NCBI GenBank assembly: GCA_000497835.1 | Contig: KI547169.1 | Span: forward strand, 409,329-473,328 | Direction of reading: 5' to 3' | Origin: a gamma proteobacterium L18 | Lineage (GTDB): Bacteria; Pseudomonadota; Gammaproteobacteria; Pseudomonadales; Pseudomonadaceae | Length of the DNA: 64,000 bases | In this document: positions 25,003-33,680 of the stretch, piece by piece | Position numbering within the stretch: the first letter of the stretch is position 1 | Layout: each line of letters begins with the position of its first letter | The notes under the pieces: model-generated | Seen by the model: the letters and a program-made list of their open reading frames with translations, nothing else | The model's database searches: none | Told to the model about the DNA's origin: nothing | Program-made: the position numbers and the translations under genes

Positions 25003-25874
25003 CCCAAAAGATCCTCATCAGTGGCCAGTTCGGCCAGGTGTCCCGCGAACTCCAGCAGCGCCTGGGGCACCTGGGCGAATTGCACGTGCTGGGCCGCGAC
25101 AAGCTGGACCTGTCGCAGCCCGAAAGCATCCGCGAGGTGGTGCGCAGCCTGCGCCCTACCCTGATCATCAACGCCGCCGCACACACGGCGGTGGACCAGG
25201 CGGAAACGGAAGAGGATCTGGCATTCGCCATCAACGCTACTGCCCCTGGGGTCTTTGCCCAGGAAGCAGCGGTGCTGGACATCCCGCTGATCCATTACTC
25301 CACCGACTACGTCTTCGACGGGCGCAAGGACGGGGCCTACACCGAAGACGACGAAACCAACCCGCTCGGCGTGTATGGGCGCAGCAAGCTGGAAGGCGAG
25401 AAAGCCATCCGGGTCGCGGGCGGCAAGCACCTGATTCTGCGCACCAGTTGGGTGTATTCGCTGCACGGGCGCAACTTCCTGTTGACCATGCAGCGCCTGC
25501 TGCAGGAAAAGCCGGAACTGCGCGTGGTGGCCGACCAGATCGGTGCGCCGACCTGGGCCGGGACCATCGCCGGCACCACCCAGAGCTTGATCGAGCACTG
25601 GCTGGCCGGTAACGCCGGGCCATGGGGCACCTTCCACCTGACGGCGAAAGGCGAAACCTCGTGGTTCGGCTTTGCCCAGGAAATCGGCAAGCACCTGCTG
25701 GCCGAGGACAAGCCCTGTGCCACCCTGGAACCGATCCCCTCCAGCGCCTATCCGACTCCCGCAGTGCGCCCGTTGAACTCGCGACTGGACTGCAGCCGTC
25801 TGGAACAACAGTGGAATGTACACCTGCCGCATTGGCGCGAAGCGCTGATCGAGTGCCTGGCACCCCTGGCATGA
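24999..25874 (+). CDS. rmlD: dTDP-4-dehydrorhamnose reductase
   Basis: This 291-residue SDR begins [20 protein letters not shown] (nucleotide-binding glycines). It has INAAAHTAVDQAETEEDLAF, STDYVFDGRKDGAYTEDDE and the catalytic YGRSKLEGEKAI. It reduces the keto sugar to dTDP-L-rhamnose, the last step. The start at 24999 overlaps the rmlC stop; the gene is followed after 5 bp by a strong terminator. The order here is rmlB-A-C-D. Confidence 0.96.
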   Translation: MTQKILISGQFGQVSRELQQRLGHLGELHVLGRDKLDLSQPESIREVVRSLRPTLIINAAAHTAVDQAETEEDLAFAINATAPGVFAQEAAVLDIPLIHYSTDYVFDGRKDGAYTEDDETNPLGVYGRSKLEGEKAIRVAGGKHLILRTSWVYSLHGRNFLLTMQRLLQEKPELRVVADQIGAPTWAGTIAGTTQSLIEHWLAGNAGPWGTFHLTAKGETSWFGFAQEIGKHLLAEDKPCATLEPIPSSAYPTPAVRPLNSRLDCSRLEQQWNVHLPHWREALIECLAPLA

Positions 25875-25879
25875 CGCAT

Positions 25880-25908
25880 AATGCGCCGGACATCCTCCGG
25901 CGCATTTG
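25880..25908 (+). terminator. Terminator of the rmlBACD operon
   Basis: A perfect 11-bp stem aatgcgccgga/tccggcgcatt with a catcc loop followed by TTTGCTTT lies 5 bp past the rmlD stop and 9 bp before the dctB ATG. An ATG inside the stem (25881) is in frame with dctB but is not a credible start. Confidence 0.85.
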
Positions 25909-25916
25909 CTTTCGAC

Positions 25917-27725
25917 ATGACCCCTACGCTCCCCCGCCGCCCCCGCTGGCGTAGCCTGGCCTTGCTGGCCCTGTGCCTGGCGCCACTGCTATGGCCATTG
26001 CAGCACCTTGCCGAGCGTTACTACCGCAGCGAACTGGTAAGTCAGAACCGCCAGACCCTCGACCTGTACGTGGCCAACCTGCTGGGCACCCTGCACCGCT
26101 ATGAAACCCTGCCGCAGATACTGGGCGACCTGCCCGCGCTGCGCGCGACGTTGGCGGCACCCGCCGATGCGCAGGTGGTGGACCATGCCAACCGTCTGCT
26201 CAAGGATATCTGCGAACAGACCGGCGCCGAGGTGATGTACCTGCTGGACCCGAGCGGCAACACCCTGGCGGCGTCCAACTGGCAGAAAAAAGACAGCTTC
26301 GTGGGCCGCAATTTTGCCTTCCGCCCCTACTACAGCGATGCCATCGCCGGGCGTGTGGGGCGTTTCTTCGGCATGGGCACTACCTCAGGCAAGCGCGGCT
26401 ATTTCTTTGCCGCCGCGGTGCATGAGGGCGACAAGGTGGTCGGCGCCCTGGTGGTCAAGGTGGACCTGGACCACACCGAAACCTTGTGGGGCAAAACCCC
26501 CGAGCAACTGTTGCTGACCGACCAGCACGGCGTGGTCATCCTGACCTCCCAGCCCGAATGGCGCTTCCGGGCCACCCGGCCACTGAGCGAGGAAGAACAC
26601 CAGTCCATCGCCTCCATCCAGCCCTACCCCACCCAGGTGCCACAGCCCCTGAGCCTGGATGAAAAAGCCTGGATCATGCAAAGCCACCCCATCGCCGAGA
26701 CCGGGTGGAACGCCAGCATCCTGGCCCCTCGCGCCTTGATCGACCGTCCGGTGCGTACCGTGCTGGCCATCGGCGGCGCGGCCTTGCTGGTGCTGATGCT
26801 GTTGCTGGGGCTGATGATGCAGCGACGGCGCAATTACCTGGACCGAATCGCTTTCGAAGCCAAGGCCCGGCGCGAACTGGAAGTGCGCGTCAGTGAGCGC
26901 ACCAGCGATCTGGAGGCACTGAACAGCCGCCTCAAGCAAGAGGTACTGGAACGCGAGCAGGCGCAGCAGGAACTGGTGCGCGTACAGGACGAAGTGGTGC
27001 AGGCCGGCAAGTTGTCGGTACTGGGCACCATGTCGGCCAGCATCAGCCACGAACTCAATCAGCCCCTGGCCGCCATCCGCAGCTACGCCGAGAACGCCGA
27101 AGTACTGCTGGACCACCAGCGCACTGAAGACGCCCGCGGCAACCTGAAACTGATCGGCGAACTGACCGGGCGCATGGCCTCGATCATTGCCCACCTGCGC
27201 GCCTTCGCTCGCCGTGACCGCCACGCGCTGGAAAGCGTGGCATTGCAACCAGCCCTGGACGATGCCCTGGCGCTGCTGGCCAAGCGCAGAAGGGCCATGG
27301 CCGTGGAGCTGTTCCGCGACCTGCCCGATGCTCCGCTATGGGTGCAGGCCGGCGAAACCCGCCTGCGCCAAGTATTGAGTAACTTATTGGCCAACGCCCT
27401 CGACGCCCTGACTGAAAAGGCCACCCCACGCTGCCTGTGGATAAGTGCCGAACAGACCGCCGAGGGTGTCGACCTGCTGATCCGCGACAACGGCCCCGGC
27501 TTTACCCGTGAATCCCTGGCCCATGCCCGCGAGCCGTTCTTCACCACCAAGACCCGTACCCAGGGGCTTGGCCTGGGCCTGGCCATCTGCGATACCCTGA
27601 TGCGCGCCCTGGGCGGCGAACTGCTGCTGGGCAACCACCCGCAGGGCGGCGCGCTGCTGACCGTACGCCTGCGCAGTGCGCCACCGGGCGTCAATCTACA
27701 ACCGCCAGAGGATCCCTCCGCATGA
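25917..27725 (+). CDS. dctB: C4-dicarboxylate sensor histidine kinase DctB
   Basis: This 602-residue membrane kinase has an N-terminal transmembrane helix (SLALLALCLAPLLWPL) and a periplasmic double-PAS-like sensor (about 35-275, including QTGAEVMYLLDPSGNTLAAS and FRPYYSDAIAGRVGRFFGMG). A second helix (AIGGAALLVLMLLLGLMM) and a coiled coil follow. The kinase core has the phospho-acceptor His in SISHELNQPLAAIRSYAENA near residue 378 and ATP-binding NGPGFTRE and GLGLGLAIC. The start at 25917 lies after the rml terminator; its ribosome-binding site is poor. It overlaps dctD by ATGA. Dicarboxylate sensing is inferred from the DctB-type sensor and the dctD partner; no dct transporter gene is in the window. 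Confidence 0.88.
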   Translation: MTPTLPRRPRWRSLALLALCLAPLLWPLQHLAERYYRSELVSQNRQTLDLYVANLLGTLHRYETLPQILGDLPALRATLAAPADAQVVDHANRLLKDICEQTGAEVMYLLDPSGNTLAASNWQKKDSFVGRNFAFRPYYSDAIAGRVGRFFGMGTTSGKRGYFFAAAVHEGDKVVGALVVKVDLDHTETLWGKTPEQLLLTDQHGVVILTSQPEWRFRATRPLSEEEHQSIASIQPYPTQVPQPLSLDEKAWIMQSHPIAETGWNASILAPRALIDRPVRTVLAIGGAALLVLMLLLGLMMQRRRNYLDRIAFEAKARRELEVRVSERTSDLEALNSRLKQEVLEREQAQQELVRVQDEVVQAGKLSVLGTMSASISHELNQPLAAIRSYAENAEVLLDHQRTEDARGNLKLIGELTGRMASIIAHLRAFARRDRHALESVALQPALDDALALLAKRRRAMAVELFRDLPDAPLWVQAGETRLRQVLSNLLANALDALTEKATPRCLWISAEQTAEGVDLLIRDNGPGFTRESLAHAREPFFTTKTRTQGLGLGLAICDTLMRALGGELLLGNHPQGGALLTVRLRSAPPGVNLQPPEDPSA

Positions 27726-29110
27726 CCACGGTTTCCGCCATCGACAGCCAGATCCAGGTGGTGCTGATCGATGACGATCCTCACTTGCGCCAGGCCCTGA
27801 GCCAGACCCTGGACCTGGCCGGCCTGAAGGTGTTGCCCCTGGCTGACGCCAACGGCGTGGCCGCACTGATCGAGCGTGACTGGCCCGGCGTGATCGTCAG
27901 CGATATCCGCATGCCCGGCATCGACGGCCTGGAACTGCTGCAGCAGTTGCACGCCCAGGACGCCGAACTGCCGGTGTTGCTGATCACCGGCCATGGCGAC
28001 GTGCCGCTGGCGGTGCAGGCCATGCGCGCCGGCGCCTACGACTTTCTGGAAAAACCCTTCGCCAGCGACGCCCTGCTGGACAGCGTGCGCCGCGCCCTGG
28101 CCCTGCGCCGGCTGGTGCTGGACAACCGCAGCCTGCGCCTGGCCCTTAGCGATCGCCATGAACTGAGCGCGCGACTGGTAGGCCAGTCGCCTTCCATGTC
28201 ACGCCTGCGCGAGCAGATTGGTGCCTTGGCGGCGACCAAGGCCGACGTGCTGATCCTGGGTGAAACCGGTGCCGGCAAGGAGGTGGTCGCCCGCGCCCTG
28301 CACGACCTGTCCAGCCGCCGTAACGGGCCCTTCGTGGCCATCAACGCCGGTGCGCTGGCCGAGTCGGTGGTGGAAAGCGAACTGTTCGGCCACGAGCCCG
28401 GCGCCTTTACTGGCGCGCAGAAGCGCCGCATCGGCAAGTTCGAGTTCGCCAACGGCGGCACGCTGTTCCTCGATGAAATCGAGAGCATGAGCCTGGACGT
28501 GCAGGTCAAACTGTTGCGCCTGCTGCAGGAGCGTGTGGTGGAACGCCTGGGCGGCAACCAGCTGATCCCCCTGGACATCCGCATCATCGCCGCCACCAAG
28601 GAAGACTTGCGCCAGGCCGCTGACCAGGGCCGGTTTCGTGCCGACCTTTATTACCGCCTGAACGTCGCCTCGCTGCGCATCCCACCCCTGCGCGAGCGCG
28701 GCGAAGACGCCCTGATTCTGTTCGAGCATTACGCCACCGCTGCCAGCGAACGCCATGGTTTGCTGGCCAACCAATTGATGCCCGGCGAGCGGGCGTTGCT
28801 GCTGCGCCATACCTGGCCCGGCAACGTCCGCGAACTGCAAAACGCTGCGGAGCGCTTCGCCCTGGGGCTGGACCTGGAATTGGACAACAGTCAGCCGGCA
28901 GCCCCCAGTGCGCAACCTGCTCCCATGGCGGGTAACCTCAGCGAGCAGGTCGAGCATTTCGAGCGGGCGCTGATCGCCTCGGAAATGGCCAGGCCTCATG
29001 GCTCCCTGCGCAGCCTGGCCGAGGCGCTGGGTATCCCGCGCAAGACCCTGCACGACAAACTGCGCAAGCACGGCCTGAACTTCGCCGCAGGCGAGGACAG
29101 CGACACATGA
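27722..29110 (+). CDS. dctD: Sigma-54-dependent response regulator DctD
   Basis: This 462-residue regulator has a receiver domain (VVLIDDDPHLRQAL; phospho-Asp in SDIRMPGIDG near residue 61; KPF), an AAA+ sigma-54 activator domain (Walker A GETGAGKEV near 180, GAFTGA near 226, GTLFLDEIESM) and a Fis-type helix-turn-helix (LRSLAEALGIPRKTLHDKLR). The intact GAFTGA loop predicts real sigma-54 contact. It is cotranscribed with dctB. Targets are normally C4-dicarboxylate transport genes, which lie outside this window. Confidence 0.9.
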   Translation: MTTVSAIDSQIQVVLIDDDPHLRQALSQTLDLAGLKVLPLADANGVAALIERDWPGVIVSDIRMPGIDGLELLQQLHAQDAELPVLLITGHGDVPLAVQAMRAGAYDFLEKPFASDALLDSVRRALALRRLVLDNRSLRLALSDRHELSARLVGQSPSMSRLREQIGALAATKADVLILGETGAGKEVVARALHDLSSRRNGPFVAINAGALAESVVESELFGHEPGAFTGAQKRRIGKFEFANGGTLFLDEIESMSLDVQVKLLRLLQERVVERLGGNQLIPLDIRIIAATKEDLRQAADQGRFRADLYYRLNVASLRIPPLRERGEDALILFEHYATAASERHGLLANQLMPGERALLLRHTWPGNVRELQNAAERFALGLDLELDNSQPAAPSAQPAPMAGNLSEQVEHFERALIASEMARPHGSLRSLAEALGIPRKTLHDKLRKHGLNFAAGEDSDT

Positions 29111-29120
29111 GGACCCAACC

Positions 29121-29576
29121 ATGAACCAGGACTGCGTGGACCTTGCCGCCATCCTGCACAGCGACATCCCCCTAACCCGCGACATGGGCCTGGAGGTCAT
29201 TGCCTGGCAGGACGCGACCCTGCGCCTTCACCTGCCGCTGACGCCCAACGTCAATCACAAGAGCACCATGTTCGGCGGCAGCCTGTACTGCGGCGCGGTG
29301 CTGGCGGGCTGGGGCTGGCTGCACCTGCGGCTGCGCGAGGAAGGCATCGAGGGTGGGCATATCGTGATTCAGGAAGGGCAGATCAGCTACCCGCTGCCGG
29401 TGACGGGCGATGCGGTGGCGGTGTGCGAGGCGCCGGATGACAAGGCCTGGAAGCGCTTTCTGGCGTCGTGGGCGAGGTATGGCCGGGGGCGGTTGACGTT
29501 GGATACCTGTGTGTTCAATCAAGGCAGCAGTGATGCGGCGGTGCGGTTCAGCGGGCAATACGTGCTGCATCGCTGA
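29121..29576 (+). CDS. YiiD C-terminal-type hotdog thioesterase
   Basis: This 151-residue single hotdog domain has LTRDMGLEVIAWQDATLRLH, PLTPNVNHKSTMFGGSLYCG (active-site loop around the Asn/His and the helix start) and GHIVIQEGQISYPLPVTGDA. This matches the C-terminal putative thioesterase domain of YiiD. It starts 10 bp after dctD and may be transcribed with it, though a functional link is not evident. Substrate unknown. Confidence 0.8.
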   Translation: MNQDCVDLAAILHSDIPLTRDMGLEVIAWQDATLRLHLPLTPNVNHKSTMFGGSLYCGAVLAGWGWLHLRLREEGIEGGHIVIQEGQISYPLPVTGDAVAVCEAPDDKAWKRFLASWARYGRGRLTLDTCVFNQGSSDAAVRFSGQYVLHR

Positions 29577-29590
29577 AAGCCGAACGGTCC

Positions 29591-29681
29591 CTGTAGCAGC
29601 GGCCGACAGGCCGCGTCATGGGCGCCGCGGTGTACCTGATGCACCGCGCGAACCAGACGCAGCCTTCGGCAGCTGCTACAG
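29591..29681 (+). repeat. Intergenic repeat, 'ctgtagcagcggccgacagg' family
   Basis: Starts ctgtagcagcggccgacagg and ends gcagctgctacag, giving complementary ends; the interior carries cgcggtgtacctgatgcacc, also found at 41096-41180. Lies between convergent genes. Confidence 0.75.
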
Positions 29682-29698
29682 GGTTTGCGTCACCGCCG

Positions 29699-30526
29699 TC
29701 AGATACGCGCCAACCGCAGCAACGTCTCGCGCCAAGCCGCCTTGGCCGGCAAGGCCAGGAAGAAGGTATTGAGCAGCGACTCGCGCGCCGGGTAGGTGAA
29801 CGCCTGCCCTTCCACATCCAGCACCTCGCCCCCGGCGCCTTCAAGCACCCCTTGGGCCGCCGCCGTGTCCCACTGCGACGTCGGCGCCAGGCGCGGATAA
29901 CAGTCAGCAGCCCCTTCGGCCAACAAGCAGAACTTCAGCGAGCTGCCAATATTGGCCAGCGCCAGTTCGCCCAGGCTCGCCGACAGCCCGCTCAGCAAGC
30001 GCTCCTGCTCAGGGCTTGAGTGGCGACGGCTGGCCACCACGGTAAACGCTTCCCCGGCTGGCGGCGCGTTGCGGACCGCGATCGGTTGCGGCGCTTCACC
30101 AGCGTCCGAGCGCCAGGCCCCCAGGCCCGCGCCACCGAAGTAGCAACGGCCATTGGTGGGCATGGACACCACGCCAAACACAACGCGGCCCTGCTCGATC
30201 AAGGCGATGTTGACGGTGAACTCTTCACTGCCCGCGATGAACTCCTTGGTACCGTCCAACGGGTCTACCAGCCACCAGCGCGTCCAGGCCTGGCGCTCGG
30301 CCAGGGAAATACCGCAGTCCTCCTCCGACAGGATCGGGATGGACGGGTCGAGCGCTGTCAGGCCATCGACGATCACATGGTGCGCGGCCAGGTCTGCTGC
30401 GGTCACCGGCGAGTCGTCGGCCTTGGAGCTCACTTCCACGCCAGCACGCCAGAACGGCAGGATAGCTTCGCCGGCGGCACGGGCCAGTTCGATAACGCCC
30501 GGCAACAACGGGTGGGACGAAGTCAT
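29699..30526 (-). CDS. cysQ: 3'(2'),5'-bisphosphate nucleotidase CysQ
   Basis: This 275-residue inositol-monophosphatase-fold enzyme shows KADDSPVTAADLAAHHVIVD, LSEEDCG, WWLVDPLDGTKEFIAGSEEF (metal-binding DPLDGT) and SQWDTAAAQGVLEGAGGEVL. It removes the 3' phosphate of PAP(S) formed in sulfate assimilation and protects cells from PAP build-up. The start at 30526 overlaps the stop of nudE (ATGA), so both belong to one operon. Confidence 0.95.
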   Translation of the reverse strand: MTSSHPLLPGVIELARAAGEAILPFWRAGVEVSSKADDSPVTAADLAAHHVIVDGLTALDPSIPILSEEDCGISLAERQAWTRWWLVDPLDGTKEFIAGSEEFTVNIALIEQGRVVFGVVSMPTNGRCYFGGAGLGAWRSDAGEAPQPIAVRNAPPAGEAFTVVASRRHSSPEQERLLSGLSASLGELALANIGSSLKFCLLAEGAADCYPRLAPTSQWDTAAAQGVLEGAGGEVLDVEGQAFTYPARESLLNTFFLALPAKAAWRETLLRLARI

Positions 30527-31089
30527 AGGGTAAAGGCTCCACGTTGGATCAGCAGGTCACGGGCCAGGTAGAGGGCGGCCAGCGCCCTGCCCTCGGAAAA
30601 TTGCGGGTGGGTGGCCAAGGTGGCCAGCTCGCGCAGGTTGACGCGGTCAACGCGCATGGGTTCGGGCTCATCGCCCTCCAGGCGCTCTTCATACAGGTCA
30701 GTGGCCAGCACCACCTGGATTTTCTGGCTCATGTACCCCGGCGACAGCGACAGCTCGGTCAGGTGCTCCAACTGGCGCGCGCCAAAGCCGGCCTCTTCCT
30801 TCAGCTCGCGGTCGGCGGCGGCCAACACGTCTTCACCCGGCTCGATCAACCCTTTGGGCAGCGACAGCTCGTAGGCATCGGTACCACCGCAGTATTCTTC
30901 CACCAGCACCGCGTGCTCGGCGTCGACCATGGCCACGATCATCACCGCGCCGTAGCCGTTGCCGCGCCCCACCAGGCGTTCGTAGGTGCGTTCCACACCG
31001 TTGGAGAACCGCAACTGCACCTCTTCTACCCGGAACAGACGGCTACTGGCGACGATCTCGCGGGCGAGGACGGTAGGTTTCTGGCGCAT
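30523..31089 (-). CDS. nudE: ADP compounds hydrolase NudE
   Basis: This 188-residue Nudix protein has the complete Nudix box within GLIEPGEDVLAAADRELKEE followed by AGFG. It also has VMIVAMVDAEHAVLVEEYCG and SLSPGYMSQKIQVVLATDLY. It hydrolyses ADP-ribose, NADH and related ADP compounds. The ATG at 31089 has an aaggag site upstream. It forms a coupled operon with cysQ and is divergent from yrfG, the neighbour arrangement also known from E. coli. Confidence 0.93.
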   Translation of the reverse strand: MRQKPTVLAREIVASSRLFRVEEVQLRFSNGVERTYERLVGRGNGYGAVMIVAMVDAEHAVLVEEYCGGTDAYELSLPKGLIEPGEDVLAAADRELKEEAGFGARQLEHLTELSLSPGYMSQKIQVVLATDLYEERLEGDEPEPMRVDRVNLRELATLATHPQFSEGRALAALYLARDLLIQRGAFTL

Positions 31090-31180
31090 GGGACAGCTCC
31101 TTGGCGTGAACGGGTTACTATACCGTGGCTTGGCGTGGCAGATGCCATTCTTGTCCATTCACTGCCTGAGAATCTTTCGT

Positions 31181-31843
31181 ATGCACCCCATAACCTGGCG
31201 CGATATCGACACCGTCCTTCTGGACATGGACGGCACCCTGCTGGACCTGCATTACGACAATCATTTCTGGCTGGAACATCTGCCCCAGCGCTACGCCGAA
31301 ACCCACGGCATCAGCCGCGCCATGGCCGAACTGGAAATGCGCCCGCTGTTCGAGAAGAACGCCGGCACCCTGAACTGGTATTGCCTGGATTTCTGGAGCA
31401 ACGAGTTGCGCCTGCCGGTGCGCGAGCTCAAGCTGGAAACAGCGCACCTGATTGCCCTGCGCCCCCATGCCGATGCCTTCCTGGCCGCCGTGCGCGAGGC
31501 TGGCAAACGCGTGATCCTGATCACCAATGCCCACCGTGATTCGCTGTCGGTAAAGCTTGAGCGCGTGGCCCTGGCACCTTACTTCGAGCGTTTGATCAGC
31601 TCGCATGATTACGGCTTCCCCAAGGAGAGCCAGAACTTCTGGAGTGCCCTGCAGGCCGATATCGACTTTGATCCGGCGCGCAGCCTGTTCATCGATGACA
31701 CCTTGCCAATCCTGCGCAGCGCCCGCACTTTCGGCGTAGCCCACCTGCTGGCCGTACGCGAGCCTGACAGCAGCAAGGGCCACAAGGACACCGAGGAATT
31801 CAACGCCGTGGACGACTACCGCGAACTGATTACCGGCCTGTAA
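31181..31843 (+). CDS. yrfG: GMP/IMP nucleotidase, HAD family
   Basis: This 220-residue HAD hydrolase has motif I DTVLLDMDGTLLDLHYDNHF, motif II LITNAHRDS and motif IV in SLFIDDTLPILRSARTFGVA, the set of YrfG. It dephosphorylates GMP and IMP. It is divergent from nudE with 91 bp between starts. A palindromic repeat begins 2 bp after its stop codon, so the repeat lies in the 3' end of its mRNA and may act as its terminator or stabiliser (inference). Confidence 0.92.
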   Translation: MHPITWRDIDTVLLDMDGTLLDLHYDNHFWLEHLPQRYAETHGISRAMAELEMRPLFEKNAGTLNWYCLDFWSNELRLPVRELKLETAHLIALRPHADAFLAAVREAGKRVILITNAHRDSLSVKLERVALAPYFERLISSHDYGFPKESQNFWSALQADIDFDPARSLFIDDTLPILRSARTFGVAHLLAVREPDSSKGHKDTEEFNAVDDYRELITGL

Positions 31844-31844
31844 C

Positions 31845-31931
31845 GTGGGAGCGGGTTCTACCCGCGAAAAGAGCACCGCGCCGTAGCAGACATACCTTGG
31901 CACGTTCTTCGCGGGTAGAACCCGCTCCCAC
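31845..31931. repeat. Intergenic palindromic repeat, 'gtgggagcgggttctacccg' family
   Basis: Perfect 24-base inverted arms (31845-31868 and 31908-31931) flank a 39-base interior. Related copies are at 41184-41271 and 48207-48295. Confidence 0.88.
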
Positions 31932-32026
31932 ATCGACTGCGTCTATCGAGGTATTGGCATTAGCGATTAGACGGCGATTTGCCACACGCCTAGGCTTTCA
32001 TCATCTATCAGAGCGGTATCGTTTCC

Positions 32027-32818
32027 ATGGACACCCAACAGCCAGCCAGCCAGACCTACGGCTACACCCTACTCGCTCAAGACGGGCAGGACAGCACAGC
32101 CCTGGCCGAGGAGGTAGCGCTGGCCATCGCTTACAACGGCATCAGCCAGGCCGTGATGCTGGTCAGCCCAACCGATCTTGAGGATTTCATCGTTGGTTTC
32201 AGCATTGGCAGCGGCATCGTCGCCTCGGCCGATGATATCTACGACATGAAGCTCAGCGGCTGCGGGTCAGCGCAACAAGCCGAAGTGGAGATATCCAGCC
32301 GGGCATTCTGGAACCTCAAGGACCAGCGGCGGCAGCTGGCGGGTACCAGCGGTTGCGGGCTGTGCGGTGTGGAGGCCGTGGAACAGGCGCTGCCCGAGCT
32401 GAACGTACTGGCGGGCGCCCCGCTGCCGCCCGCGCACTGGCTCGAAGGCCTGCGCCAGCGCATCGGCGAGTTTCAGCCGCTGGGGCAGCACTGCGGTGCG
32501 GTGCATGCTGCGCTGTTCATGGACCATCAGGGCGAGCTTCTGCTGGGGCGCGAAGACATCGGCCGCCATAACGCCCTGGATAAACTGATCGGGGCGCTGA
32601 TTCGCCAGAACATCGCCACCACCGGCGGCTTGGCCGTGGTGACCAGCCGTTGCAGCCTGGAGTTGATCCAGAAGGTACTGCGGGCAGGCATCCAGACGCT
32701 CGTCAGCCTGTCGTCACCCACCGGGCTGGCGGTGCAGTGGGCACGTCGGCACAACTTGAATCTGATTCACCTTCCGCAAAAAAGCGGGTCCAGGGTGTAC
32801 AGCCAGTCCAAGGCGTGA
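32027..32818 (+). CDS. fdhD: Formate dehydrogenase accessory sulfurtransferase FdhD
   Basis: This 263-residue protein has VALAIAYNGISQAVMLVSPT, LEDFIVGFSIGSGI and the active-site cysteines in TSGCGLCGVEAVEQ. It also has EDIGRHNALDKLIG and VTSRCSLELIQKVLRAGIQT. FdhD transfers sulfur from a cysteine desulfurase to the molybdenum cofactor of formate dehydrogenase. No fdh structural genes are in the window. Confidence 0.96.
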   Translation: MDTQQPASQTYGYTLLAQDGQDSTALAEEVALAIAYNGISQAVMLVSPTDLEDFIVGFSIGSGIVASADDIYDMKLSGCGSAQQAEVEISSRAFWNLKDQRRQLAGTSGCGLCGVEAVEQALPELNVLAGAPLPPAHWLEGLRQRIGEFQPLGQHCGAVHAALFMDHQGELLLGREDIGRHNALDKLIGALIRQNIATTGGLAVVTSRCSLELIQKVLRAGIQTLVSLSSPTGLAVQWARRHNLNLIHLPQKSGSRVYSQSKA

Positions 32819-32863
32819 GACCGTTGCGTCTTCAGCTTCTTCATGTATCCAAAGCCAACAAAA

Positions 32864-32891
32864 AAGGCCATTTCACTGCTGAAATGGCCTT
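32864..32891. terminator. 12-bp hairpin after fdhD
   Basis: A perfect stem aaggccatttca/tgaaatggcctt with ctgc loop lies 45 bp past the fdhD stop. The A/T run (aacaaaaaagg) is on the left, so as a classical terminator it points leftwards; for fdhD it would work only as a T-poor hairpin. Confidence 0.6.
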
Positions 32892-33047
32892 CCCGAAGTA
32901 TATCTGACACACCAAAACACACAAAGTTTCATCCTGAAAACAACAACTTATAAAATTGTGTACAAGTCGTGTTATTCGTCGGTTTCATGTTGTCAGCTTT
33001 CTTACAGAGCCTCAGGATCGCGCCGTCATCCCACTGAGACTTAGTCT

Positions 33048-33509
33048 ATGAAGTACACCTCGATTCTCTTGTTGTCCCTGAGCCTGGTCAGCGGCTTCGC
33101 CTCCGCCGGCGGCACCGCAGAAGCAGGTATCGGCGGCGCATTGGGTGGGGTTCTGGGCGCAGCAGTCGGCCAGCAACTGGGCGGCAGCACCGGCGCTGCG
33201 ATTGGCGCAGGCCTGGGTGGCGCCGGTGGCGCTGCGGTTGGCGCGAACAAACATAGCCGTGGCCAGGCCGCGATCGGTGGCGGCCTCGGCGCTGCGGGCG
33301 GCAACGTGCTGGGCCGTAGCGTAGGCGGCAGCACCGGCGGCCTGATCGGTGCGGCCGCGGGCGGCGGTGCCGGTGGCGCGCTGGGTAACTACATGGGCAA
33401 CGAAAGCAACCGCGAGGCTCACAGCCGCGGCTACGACGACCGCCGCCATTACCGTGGCCACGACCGTCGCTGGGACCACCACGACCGCCGCCACTGGCGT
33501 CACCGCTGA
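33048..33509 (+). CDS. Secreted glycine-zipper protein
   Basis: This 153-residue protein has a signal peptide (MKYTSILLLSLSLVSGFASA) and then repeated Gly-x3-Gly glycine-zipper helices (GIGGALGGVLGAAVGQQLGG, GAAIGAGLGGAGGAAVG, GLIGAAAGGGAGGALG). It ends in an Arg/His-rich tail (DDRRHYRGHDRRWDHHDRR). Glycine zippers insert in or associate with envelopes. The function in Pseudomonas is unknown. The 3' neighbourhood is packed with palindromic repeats. Confidence 0.82.
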   Translation: MKYTSILLLSLSLVSGFASAGGTAEAGIGGALGGVLGAAVGQQLGGSTGAAIGAGLGGAGGAAVGANKHSRGQAAIGGGLGAAGGNVLGRSVGGSTGGLIGAAAGGGAGGALGNYMGNESNREAHSRGYDDRRHYRGHDRRWDHHDRRHWRHR

Positions 33510-33513
33510 CAAC

Positions 33514-33556
33514 CTGTAGCAGCGGCCGACAGGCCGCGTCACGGACGCTGCTACAG
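33514..33556. repeat. Short intergenic repeat, 'ctgtagcagcggccgacagg' family
   Basis: A compact 43-bp version: ctgtagcagcg at the left and cgctgctacag at the right with ggccgacaggccgcg inside. It starts 4 bp after the stop codon of the preceding gene. Confidence 0.8.
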
Positions 33557-33570
33557 AGGCGAGGCGTACA

Positions 33571-33639
33571 CTGTGGGAGCAAAGCTTGCTCGCGATGGCG
33601 TCAGTGAGGGCCCCTCGCTAGCAAGCTTTGCTCCCACAG
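33571..33639. repeat. Intergenic palindromic repeat, 'ctgtgggagcaaagcttgct' family
   Basis: The arms ctgtgggagcaaagcttgct (left) and agcaagctttgctcccacag (right) are complementary. The same unit is at 17-85. A gttactgctacag trace follows at 33659-33670. Confidence 0.85.
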
Positions 33640-33680
33640 TGTGTACCTCCACAAGACAGTTACTGCTACAGCGACAGTGA

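Noticed and set aside
31845..31931. Palindromic repeats considered as CRISPR units
   Set aside because: Copies are scattered singly between genes, are long inverted repeats rather than short regularly spaced direct repeats, and no cas gene is present.
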